Assembly: GCA_004123355.1 (NCBI GenBank)
Contig: SCHM01000004.1
Coordinates: 620,001 to 684,000 of the forward strand
From: Amphirosellinia nigrospora
Lineage: Eukaryota > Ascomycota > Sordariomycetes > Xylariales > Xylariaceae
DNA length: 64,000 nt
Direction: 5' to 3'
Shown here: one piece after another, positions 11,976 through 22,740 of the stretch
Position numbering within the stretch: the first letter of the stretch is position 1
Layout: the number at the start of each line of letters is the position of its first letter
Position numbers and translations under genes: made by a program
The notes under the pieces: generated by a model
Database searches by the model: none
The model's input: only the letters and a program-made list of their open reading frames with translations
What the model was told of the DNA's origin: nothing

Positions 11976-12486
11976 ATGCATTACTCAACATTGTTCCTTC
12001 TCGCTAGTGCTGTCTGCTCTTTCGCGTCGCCCGTCTGGCCCCGATATACAGTCGACAACGAGCACTTCGAGGTCCTAGCTCTGCGAGCAACAACACGAGT
12101 GAATCCGGCGGCAGTGCGTGATGTGACATGTATCGACTCCAAGCTGTAGGTTCTCTCTCCACAATTGTCTCCTCCTTGACTACTAATCTCCCCCAAGTAA
12201 CATCGTCTTCCACGACCAAAACGTAGCCGAACTAGGTATTTGTGGAGGCATTGCCGGGTCTATTACCAAGTGTGGTGGTGCACCTGAGAGCACCACCGGC
12301 CAGTCCGGAAGTGCCAAGTTCACACTCACAACCGCTACAAAAGGCGCCACTATCAACATCTCCAAAGGTCGCTGGGAGCAGTGTGTGCGAGCAGCGCGCG
12401 CCGTCTGCCCTACGGGAAGCATGAGTGGAACCTGCTCCGGTGGTGCCTCATCTGGTGATGTGAACTTCACTCTCGAGTCGCCATAA
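11976..12486 (+). CDS. Small secreted cysteine-rich protein, unknown function
   Basis: I do not recognise a named family. Exon 1 11976-12145, intron 12146-12197 (52 nt, GTAGGT...CAAG), exon 2 12198-12486; 152 residues. It starts MHYSTLFLLASAVCSFASP, a clear signal peptide (short n-region, hydrophobic core, small residues at the cleavage site), with no later membrane segment or GPI-like tail, so secretion is inferred. The mature part has six cysteines (VTCIDS, LGICGG, TKCGG, EQCVR, AVCPT, GTCSGG), enough for three disulfides, in a Gly/Ser/Thr-rich body. The gene has an unusually long promoter and a pyrimidine-rich leader, suggesting strong regulated expression. It resembles the general class of apoplastic effector candidates or small wall proteins; this is inference only. 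The frame is clean. Confidence 0.8.
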
Positions 12487-13104
12487 GCTCCCGAAACGAG
12501 GACCTGGCCAAGCGTTTAATTGTGATGGAACTCGGCGGAGCTGAACCAAAAAAAGGAACAAGAAGGAAATCTCCTTTCTGGAACTGGAGCAGGCAGTCAA
12601 AGCCTTTCGTATTCGATTCGTACATGCCAGCATGTGGGTGGAAAATAATACCCTTAGGGAATGAGGGGCAAAACTAGATGAGGGCCATCATCAGGCGTTT
12701 GGAGGTATTGTTTTTCAGAGGCGATATACAAAAACTTCGAATCAAAGATCAAGAAGTAAGCTGGCAAATTTGCTTTTGTTGTACATATGTTTTAAAAAGT
12801 CCTGTCTTGGTATAGGTAGGGCACAAGGTCTATCCCGAGCTAGGGAAGACAGGTGAGAGAAAAGCTACGAAAGGCAGAAAGAGAAAAAAAACCGAGAATC
12901 ATAATTCCCTTCGAGAGAATAATGTAAACGCCTGACTATATGGGTATCTTCCTTTTGAAAACTCCGTGCCATGCTATGTGCGTTCATAGTAAAATCCCCC
13001 AAGTTCTAATAATAGCGTTGAAGAGTCGCTTTGAACCATTGTTAACGAGATCCCTCTTCGCCTGCTTCAATTATTATATCTTATCCTTTTCTATTTCCTC
13101 CCTG
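12487..13104. other. Convergent spacer downstream of the secreted-protein gene
   Basis: About 0.6 kb between the 3' ends of the secreted-protein gene and VPS71. Purine-rich and A-rich patches (12855-12895) are compatible with a 3' UTR. No gene is seen. Confidence 0.4.
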
Positions 13105-14068
13105 CTATAGCCCATATCGCGTGACACACTCCTCCTGATGCGTCTCCAAGCACTCGGAGCGCCCCCCCGCACTTCATGCACCGCACCCGGCCCAGTACCC
13201 GCAGACCACGCAGAAGGCACGCGTGGGATACTTCTGCCGCCCATTCCCACCACCACCGCCGTTGGGTGGCCAGGTCCCCCGCGCCTCGAGGTAGCTCAGA
13301 GGGGGTGCGGCTAAGAGGGCGCGGAGCTCGTCGTCGCTCGGTAAGGGTGGGAGGCGCGAGGCGAGGAGCGGGTCGTCGTCGCCTGGACGTGCGGCGGGCG
13401 GGGGGGTGCGGGGTTAGGATCGCGCTTCGTGGTTGTTGTTGTTCTTGTTTTTGAGGAGATGAGGTGTCGGCGACGTCGAGCATGTCTACGTCCTCGGGTT
13501 CTTGTTTCGCGGCGGCGGCGGTTTTCTTCGATGATGTCGAGGCGGAGGCTTGTCTCTGTCCTGATTTTCTTATGGCTGGTGTGTTCTCAGCACCGGCATG
13601 CGCGTTCCCACTCGCCAGTGTCCCGCCACCACCGCCGCTATTGCTGGGATTCGCCTCCTGCTGCGAGAGCAGGGCGACGTGGTCGTCGAGGTGGTTCGCG
13701 AACGTCTTCTGCGACTGCAGGATCTTGCGCACGTTGGGCGTGTACTTCTTGCCCCCCGTCCTGCTGATCCCTCCACCGCCCCCGCCACCACCAGGCTTCG
13801 CGGGGATCGCGATCTGCACGTCGCGCGCGTTGTCGCGGTCCAGGATCTCGATCTCGCGCCGCGCCTTGGCCTCCTGCCGTGCATTGGCGTCCGCGAGACT
13901 CAGCTGTGCACCGCCGCCGCCGCCGGCCGCCGTGCGCGCTCGCTTGCGGTTCGTGGGCGCTTGCGGCGCCGGGTGGTGGTGGTGGTGCTGCCGGTCGGGC
14001 ACGTAGGCCCAGCCCGGGGCGCTGGTCGTCTTCGCGCTGGCTAGTTCTATCACGCCGAAGTCATTCAT
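13105..14068 (-). CDS. VPS71: SWR1-complex HIT-finger subunit VPS71/SWC6, frame broken in G/C runs
   Basis: Homologue of Vps71/Swc6 (ZNHIT1), a subunit of the SWR1 remodeller that deposits H2A.Z. The start MNDFGVIELASAKTTSAPGW matches the family, followed by TNRKRARTA, a helical stretch (EIEILDRDNARDVQI) and the conserved VRKILQSQKTFANHL. The region is inflated by low-complexity His, Gly, Ala and Gln tracts. The C-terminal part continues in shifted frames: DDDPLLASRLPPLPSDDELR, then PTRAFCVVCGYW, then GRVRCMKCG, then ECLETHQEECVTRYGL and stop at 13105. Slips fall in the 7-base C run near 13394-13400 (transcript sense), at TACTGGGCC near 13216, and in the 7-base G run near 13152-13158, where the stretch that should supply the third Cys pair is also about 8 nt short. 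The upstream ATG at 14227 is ignored because conservation begins at 14068. Confidence 0.75.
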
Positions 14069-15222
14069 TGTTGTGTGTTTTCGTGTTCTTTTCGACTGTT
14101 GGTTGTGTTTGGACGAGTATATGAGATCATGAAGGTAAAAATAAAAGTAAGGTTGGCTAAGGATGGGGCCCATCCCTGGGATTTTTAGTGCTTGCTGCGG
14201 AAGTGGTTCCGCACTAGCGTTCTTCACCGGAACTTAATCTCTACCAGTTAGAGGGAAGCGGGACAATAGGATTAATTGAATACTGAACTCGATTTCTGAG
14301 TTTCACGTACTTACCTCATCAGTAACATGAATTTTAATAACTGCTTAATATTAACAAAATAAATAATAACTTGCACGCATTAATAAGATAGATGTAATTC
14401 TCATATTTGAACCCGGGTAATTTGGTTAGAAACTTTAAGTAATTTAACGCAACTTATAACTTGAACACTGTTCTGCGTCTTGAAGCTGAGTTCTCAATGG
14501 CTAAATCTATGTAGAAGGTATCTAGCATCAACATGGCACATGATAAGGCTTCGTTATAAAACCCAAGCAACACGTTGTCTGTAGTTCATATGCATAGTAT
14601 ATATAAGTGAAATGACACCGAGTAAGTCGTAAATACGGTGCCAAAACACACAGTATTTTATGATATACTGATATATAAAAAGGCCCAAGGCTGCTAAAAC
14701 AGTCGGCTGGCTCCTAACCAAATGCCATTTCCATCATATAAAATGTCTAAAAAAAAAAAAAAAAAGAGTATCATAAACCAGTGATTCCCGCCGTCCTCCG
14801 CCCAGATGATTAGATCCTCCTTCCCGTATTCTCAGGAGTTTTCTAGGTCCCAACTCATTAATTCATCATAATAAACGAGCCGGTCCGTAAAAAAAAAAGT
14901 TCATTGCCCTCAAGTCATATGCGTCGTTTTGTTGTTCTCAAAGCATGAACCCCAAAAATACGCCGCCGCCCAGTGGCCTCGCGGTTGCCAGCTGTTATGA
15001 TATTTTTTTGAGAGTACGCAATTCCCCCCTTCCCCAAAAGAAAGCATATACACAATCGTCGAAATCTAATCTACCAAGCAAATAGGGGCACTAATCGTGG
15101 GAGTGGCGCCGAAAGGAACCGGATATTTAGATACTAAGCATTAAATTTACTGTCTCGTAGAAACGATTATGGGCCACAGTGACTCAAGAAGAGAGACAGT
15201 GGGAAACCCCCCCAAAAGTTCC
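14069..15222. other. AT-rich spacer between VPS71 and the WSC oxidase
   Basis: About 1.15 kb, AT-rich at 14320-14700 with TATATA stretches, and with poly-A runs at 14751-14765 and 14889-14898. No coding signal is seen. It holds the VPS71 promoter and the oxidase 3' end. Confidence 0.4.
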
Positions 15223-17911
15223 TCAGACACCGGGTCGTGTGAAGTCACTACCCGGCGGCCAGTTGCCCAGCTTACCGGGATCGCCACCGATGCGGACGTA
15301 TTGCCCGACGGCCGGGATGCCGTCCTGGAGGATGTAGAACTGGTACCAGCCCGGCGGGGCGATGTACTTGCTCGGCGGCGCCGTCACCGTGCATACCTTC
15401 AGGGCGCAGGTGACGGCAGGCATCAAGGTGCGAGCGCCCATCGAGTTGCCGTGGGTGCTGGACACGGCGCCGAGAAGAGAGGCCTTGATTGCCCCGGCAG
15501 GAGCGGCCCCTAGATTGACCGTGATGGTGCTGCCGTACGACCAGTCCTTGTTGGCGATGGTGAAGGTCGGACGGGGCTTGGTGCTGTAGAGGTAGGGCGG
15601 CGTGAACACCTCGACGCGGATCTCCTGGGATGCTTGCCGTCCTGAGGATCCGAGCCGGTGATCAGGACACGGCCGTCGAGGAGAGTGATGGCCTCGCTGT
15701 GATAGAGCCGGGCGACCGTCGTGTTGGCCATGACGGAAATGCGCTGGCCGGCGGGCTTAAAGGGGTCGTAGAGGAGGGCGTTCAAGTTGGGGTCGTCGGC
15801 GAGGCCGAACCCAGCGACGCCGTGTTTGGCGCCGTTGGCGATCAAGTAGGTACCGTCGGGGAGAGGAGCCATGCAGCTCATCACACGCTTGGAGGGCATG
15901 CGCTCGAGGGTCCAGGTGGGGTTGGCGGCCTCGGGATAGATGCTGACGCAGTTGTCGAGAGCCTCACCACCGCCTTCGGTAGAGCCACCGCACATGAGGA
16001 CCCCGAGAGGTCGGAGTAAGGGGCGATCTGTGGCAGCAGCACAGAAGCACCTTCGAGAGGATACGTACGGCCAGACATGGGGTTGATGACCGAGCCAGGC
16101 ATGTTAGGAAGCGTCTTGATCGTATCGAACGTCACTTCGTTTAAGATTCTGGCCTCGTTCCAGTAGCCGACGAAGATGCCGCCGCCTGGGAGAACGCGAG
16201 GAAGGGGTACAAGTTGTTCGGATCAGTGCGAGCCAGCCAGTCCATGTATAGATAGGGGCCGGAGTTGGGCAAGAGCTCCAAGGTCGGCTCAGCTTTGTCG
16301 TTGGAGCCAATCTCCCCACCAACGACCAAGATAGATCCGTTAGTCATGACCATGGCCGAAGGATACCATCGACCTCTCTGGAGCTTGAGAACATTGACGT
16401 TCTCTTGCCAGTCGTTGACTCCCATCACGCCGTCCGAGCCGTCGGGCGTATACAGTCGGACACCGTAGGTCGAGTCAAGAGACCATCCGCCGACGGTCAG
16501 CTGCCGACCGGCCTTATCGGGGAGAATGACGCCAGCAGAGCAGAACACATCAGTCTTGAGGTGCATAGTTCTCCATGCGCGAGAGAAGTTACCGACTTGA
16601 CTGAGATCGAGTTCATAAGCGCCAGTGCTGTTAGGGGCGCCAGTTCCCCATTTCTCTAAGAAAGTGACTTTGCCCGTAATTGACTGCATCGTCATCAGGG
16701 CGTGACGACGCCGCCGACGAGGTTGGAGTAGGTGCCCGCGTCGTTGCCCTTGGGGTAATGGAAAACATAGAGAGGCTTTGACCCAGTCCAGAAGTAAGTG
16801 CTGAGCCTGGAGCCACCGCCGCAGATGGCTGATGCGTTTCCGGCACAGACGATGTTGCAGCTACTCTCAGGTTGCTTGCTAGAGCCTGCGTTCGTGATGT
16901 CCATGGGGTCGCCGCAGTAACACTCTTCGCCGTATTCCAGGCCGGCAGCGGCGTAGCCGAATTGTGCGCATTGGCCAAGCAGTTGGTGGCCGTCAGCGTG
17001 CCAGGGAAACGAAGCTGCCATGGAAGCGTACGGGTGTTGTTGATATTATCAACGTAGCAACCCTGGTATGTCCATGTCCCATTCAAACCCCCTGTTTGCA
17101 CAGTTGGTGGCTGGAAGGTTTGAGGTGTACCCTTCGAATAGATGGATAGGTAACCGGCACCACCACAGTTAACGGTGCTGTTTCCGCTACAAGGTGTGTT
17201 GCACTTGGTGTTGTCAGGGCTCATGACACCTCCATTATAGATGGCGTTACTACAGAAGCACTGCCTATAGTATTCGGTACCCGAGATAGTGTAGCCGTTG
17301 CTGTCGCAAAGATTGGCGCAACTCTGGGGGGTTAACTGATCATTATCTGGGGCGTTGTATGTCGGCATGATACGACCATTAGGCCCATCTTGCCAACAAC
17401 CCTGTGAAGTCCATCCGGTGGGAAAGGTAGTAGGGATCGGCGTGGGAGTGGCAGTGGTTTGTGGTGGAAGATCAGTGCCGTTGAGGGCATAGACAGAAAG
17501 GCGGTTGCCAGCACCACAGTATTCAAGAGCGTTACCAGCACAGAGCTGGCTGCAGTCGGACGCAGGGGCAGTGACGGAACCCGATTCAAACTTGTTACCA
17601 CAATAGCATTCGCGGCCATACTCAGTGCCAAAGAAGGTAGTTCCTTTGGTATTGCAGAAATTTTGGCATGTCTCAAGTGTCATCGCATCATCGGCATAGC
17701 CGAAGGCACTCAGAGCACGACCACCGTTCGCTTCGGTCCGACAGCCATACCAGTTGTAGTTGGAAACTTTCGAGGGTTGAGAAGGGCCGGTAGGGGTGGC
17801 AGCCGCCGAGACTGCGGTGTTAACTGTACTTGTTGGCTGATCCTGCTGAGCTGAGACGGCGGACAGAAGAAAGACGGAGGACAGGGCTGGACTAGCCCGT
17901 GTAAGTCTCAT
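15223..17911 (-). CDS. Secreted WSC-domain copper radical oxidase (glyoxal oxidase-like, AA5)
   Basis: Signal peptide ([20 protein letters not shown], start 17911; the codon at 17941 is TTG and is rejected), then three WSC carbohydrate-binding domains with their Cys patterns (YNWYGCRTE..., [10 protein letters not shown]..., [10 protein letters not shown]..., each ending C.GGxxRLSxY), then a glyoxal-oxidase propeller and a C-terminal DUF1929 domain. Radical-copper active-site residues are visible: Cys in VFCSAG, Tyr in RWYPSAM, Tyr-His in RLYHSEA, and His in [13 protein letters not shown]. Such enzymes oxidise aldehydes or alcohols to make H2O2 outside the cell. No intron is seen. The frame slips five times, near 16974, 16699, 16193, 16009 and 15628, each mended by one added base. 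The sum gives 897 residues, the expected full architecture. Confidence 0.86.
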
Positions 17912-20900
17912 CTTGAAAATACTGGCCAGAAAGCGGCCCAACTAGTGTCGAAGTGACGCAAAAAGGAAACCAGCAAGTCAACACCAACGGGAACGAAGTG
18001 GCAATGAAGGCACGGGATGATGTCAAACAAAGCAAGCATGGGAGCCCATGAAGGCTCTATAAATGGCCCGTGTGATGGCTTGAACACCTTTGATGGAACA
18101 CAAAGACATCCCTCGGGGCGAAGCAGCCATTTAATATTACTGTAGATACTGAGCAGCATGCAGCCAGCTTTTCGTTGTACATATAGGTAGGCACTAAATC
18201 TTCAGCTTATACAACGAAGCTAACCCATCTCACGATGCACGCTGACCGGGATCTTGTCCTAGCCGCAGGGTCTGCAGAGTGAGATCGCCCGAACGCCGCT
18301 GTGGTCCAGAGGCACGAAACGAGAGAAAAATCAAAGAGTCCCCCATAATTACATTGCCATAAACACAGAGTGATAGCAGCACTATTAAGCGTAGCGTCCA
18401 CCGTAAATAGGGGCAGTCGGCACATAGGGATAGGACGCCAAGGGTCTACGACAAGCGCCTAAGTCGTTGAACCAGCAAAAAAATGTCCCGAATTGTTCGC
18501 GCTCCTACCGCATCCTGTCTGCGGATCGGCTTTAAGTGGATTTCTCTATCGAGATTAGCAGCTGAGAGGCGTACTAGTGGCGTAGCATGCCAACAAGGGT
18601 ATTCATAATAGGGTCTGCCCGTGCACTATTGTTGGGGACTCGAATGTGTGGTTGTGTGGTTGGGCAACTCTCGGAGACTAAGACCGAGGGGGTGGGTCGA
18701 TACGAGACACCACTACGTACAATGACAGGGAGGCGGGGAACGAGGCGGGATTGCTGCAGTAGCATGGCGACAGGGGAGTCTTTTGATAATCCTAGCATGT
18801 AACTGTCGTTGGTAGTATTTTATGTTATTTATATGTGCCTGACCACGCGGGTGTGTCTCAATTAGAAGGCATATGACCCTCCGTCTATGCATGAAAGATA
18901 TCCTGAGGTCATCGGTGCGTGGATAGTGGTGGTGGTAATAGCATATCGTGGCAAACCCATATCTGTTGCTGAAATATTGTAGAACATAGGTATTGCTAGT
19001 TGGACGCAGATAAGCAAGCTATGATTAATGCCAACACAACACAGACAGTCAGCGACGACGTCCCTGCGGCCCAGCACTCTGGAGATATCGATGGCGCATC
19101 TAGCGTACAATAGCTCGGAGTGAACGTGTGCACCCATCCGGTGGCCCGTCAGGGTAAGTACTCGCGATAGAGATGGTGCCCGTTTTCAGCTGCGCAGCAT
19201 TATCGTCAGAGGGTCGATCCTTAATCTAAGACGTGATGCGGTTGGAACAATTGAGATATTTAAATCAATCAATGTGGCTTGCAGTGTGGTAAAAGTGACA
19301 ACCTACCTGGCCGGTCACGCATCGTTTTGAGACCTCAAGCTATCCATAGCTATCACCTCTTGCGAGGCTCCGATGTCAGAAGGTTGACTTACCTGTGGTG
19401 CTCCCAAGACAGGCCGTCAATACAACCAACCCTATGTGAGTGACGGCTCAGGGGTGGCGCCTCTTCGCCATTTCGTGCTTAGCCGAGCGGTGTTGGAGGT
19501 GGGATGGATTTCTCTTGGCTATGCGGTCAACTTTTGTTGAAACCGAAAATTGGTGAAACGTTCCTTTTTAATAATTACGATAGGCTATCTACCCAATCTA
19601 TACCCGCTGACGAGAGTTTGCTAGGCAGATTTAATATATGATAAAAGCTCGTGGTGTTGATATAGATCGGGAACTATATCATCGATTAGTATAAGACACA
19701 CGAGATAGTACGGTAGTATAGAACCACACAACATCAGAGTGCGGGCTAGACGGCTACCAGCAGTAAACTGCCATAGGACATTGTCTCGCTCAATCAAAGT
19801 CAACTTTTCCAATTGATCTGCTGTCAGCCAGAAGCAAACAAATCTAGTCCCCTTGCAGCATACGAGCTCCGCTAGGCCACATGCGTTTTAGTTGTCGATC
19901 CCGGTTCGCTCATTCTTCCCAACAGACCGTTTATCTGGTGCCGCCTTGCGGGTTGGACCCTAAAAAGTCCCCAACCAGCGACGCACATGATATGGATCCT
20001 AACGTAGCCTGCAGTCAGCCAGATTAAATTTTCTGCCACATTTCTGGTGGACCGGGCCGACTTGGAGAGCCTCTTTGCTCTGACATACATACGCGCGGAT
20101 GCTTCGGTCAACATACATCGCTCAGCGAGGACCCTGAATATGCGCTTGTGGGGCTTGAGTAGACGTCTCCTATTGTTTAGCAAGAGGGCGAGGAGAAGCG
20201 CGGGGAATGGGCGGCAAGTCTAGCAACACTATCTGCGCCACAGTCTCGATACGGGCAGCATGTCGATGAATGGTGTGCTGGTGTTGGTCACGGAGATGCT
20301 TACATATTACAGTACACTACATACATGCCTAGGCGCTGAACATTGCGTGTGCTTCGCCTTTGGCGGTGTACAGTAGTATCTAGGATACCGGTAGATGGAG
20401 TTGAATCGGCACGTTGAGTCGCTTCTAGACCAGACCATCGTACTCCATCCCAGGGTCTACCCCAGATCAACATTCGACGCTGGTCTGATTACTCGAATGA
20501 GGGTGAGGTTGTTGGCTAACATTCTATCAAGAGTTTCCATATTTGGGAGATATTGCCTCCTATTAGTATGGGAAGGAATCTATAATTACAAGAAGGTGAT
20601 CACGCCATGGTCTAACTATGGATGATGTGAAAATACAATATACTACGCCGGAAGGGGAGTATTCAGCCTGGTCCTTGGGCAGGTTCACCATGTCTCCTTG
20701 GTTTGTTAGTTGTAGCCTAGCCAACGCCGAACTCAGTCCATTACTTACTACCTATACACGTGATCGTAGTCCTCAAGCTTCAGCCTACAGCTACCGTAAC
20801 AGCTAGAACATCCCGCATTATCCACGTGCAGATGCGGCTACAGCACAGCTGTATGCCTCACGACGACCCTACAAGTAGTACCTCGCAGGTGATTATGAAA

Positions 20901-22740
20901 AGACCTAAAAGAAGGTCTAGACTTCTATTCATTTGGTCATCAGCAGATACAGGCAGTGACCGCTCACGCCCAAATACCTTGATAGCTCTTAGCTTAGTAT
21001 CTGTGGGAAGGAAGATCGCCAATCGAGGGAGCTAACTGTTCGAGAAGCAGCTTGAGTGCAAGGGACGTTTTGCACTACTAATATGTGGATCTTGTACGAT
21101 CAATATCACATGCACGTCTGACGAAAGATCATGACGTTCCTTGCGGTAACAGGTTGAGAGAAAAAGCTGGTAATATCTCCGGCCCTAAGAGGTATCTGAC
21201 CTTTCCTGATGTCGACAAGCAGCATCGACGATAATTCAGCCGCATCAGATCACTGAAAGGTGTGTGTGGGCGTCGGGTGCCTATAGGACTTTATGCGTAA
21301 AGGCCGAACTTTTGAGAAAGTCTCTCGGCGAAACACGAGTGGCCTTCATATGTAGTTAACTCCCTGTTTCATTGGTCGTTATTTTTTATGATTTGCGAAT
21401 CTATTAAGAATCGTTGACTAAAGTCCCGTAGAAAGAAACCAACAGCTTGAAGGCTCGATCGTGAGGCGCTGCTGTAAAGTACAAATCTGCATATGCTAAA
21501 CACCTCTTTAGAGATACTTGCAGCATCGAACTATAAAGCTACTACTATTTGTAAATGCATCGTACGCAATAGTACTGTTAGATGCAAGGGGTCTGGGGAC
21601 CTACACGAAGTAGATGCGCTGTGGATCAGCCATGTACTTAGAAATACATCATCGTTCAGACTCCATTAGAGGATCCCTGATCAGACCCTGACAAGTATAC
21701 ATAGTATAGAGCAGATCCGGGCACAGTACGGAAGATTTAACAATTCCCCACACACTTCGGGACAATCCGTGACGGCCGAAGCAGCTAGTTTACCTACATT
21801 AGTATACGCTATTCTAGCGTATCCACCTAGCTACCGACTTACGATACGCTATCTAGTGTAGATGTGGACTACCAAGGCTCTCCACACGACGACGTCAAGC
21901 TGAAGAATTTTCAAGGGTATCTTTACCCCGAATTTAGCTTAGAAATGGGGGGTCGCTGAGTTTTTTCTGACAACACTATCTAAGCGCCCTTAATGCATAA
22001 ATCCTGATAAAGAACTATGAGCTTAGGGTGAATATCCTGTGTCGACATGTTGCGCCGTCAAAAAGGGAGAATCGTTAATTTTTGACTTACATGTGTGGGT
22101 GTACCTTGTTGACACTACCTATATAGGTGCCTCAGTGTGCTGGTTATGACCGATGCTGTGTCGCACGATTCAACAGCTTTTGTCATTTCAACCTATATGT
22201 AATTTCATAATCTCAATACCTACACGGGTAGGTAGGTAGCCTACATGTATTCTCCTCTCTCCTTATTACTTAAGTGCCTTGCAATTTAATTTGCCAAAGC
22301 ACAATTGTGAAGAGGAGAGCGGAATGACAACACTGTCGCAAGGCTGTTGTTGTTGCAACTAGACATGAATCATCCTGTCTCATTGCTGTGACTCATCCAA
22401 TTAGCTAGCAGCTTTGTGTTAGAACCGGAATTTAGACCCACCCTTGCCACCACGACAGCATCAAATTGCTTAGGTTAGCAGTTTTGCATATGAGATATGA
22501 ATGACCACCATCCTCAAAACTTCTGTCGGCTCATAACTGCGAGTGCTTTTCTCAACCTATACCCACGACGAATTTGTCTTATTTCTTTTAGATCAGAAGT
22601 CGCTGTATTTCAAAAAGCGCATATCGCCGACGTTAGGTACCTAAGTAACCTAGTCCGTTGGACATTACTCGCCGGAAATTCACCCACTTGCCATCTATTA
22701 CGTGCAAGTCATTCTTTGCACAAACTCAACTCAGAATTCA
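17912..22740. other. 4.8-kb region without a recognisable gene
   Basis: The longest gene-free stretch in the window, lying between divergent starts. The longest open frames are about 100 codons (19872-20183 minus, 20760-21035 plus), with no domain, signal peptide or partner exon. I looked for terminal repeats, transposase motifs and tRNA-like arms and found none. Composition is moderately AT-rich, and clustered TACCTA/TAGGTA words occur at 22118-22240. It could hold noncoding transcripts or an old decayed insertion; nothing supports either directly. Confidence 0.4.

Noticed and set aside
13464-14044. Long plus-strand frames over VPS71
   Set aside because: GC-rich shadows of the VPS71 minus-strand frame; they spell Arg/Ala/Pro runs without any domain.
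19860-19920. Possible tRNA-like T-arm (CGATCCCGGTTCG)
   Set aside because: No matching acceptor, D-arm or anticodon arm could be folded around it by eye.
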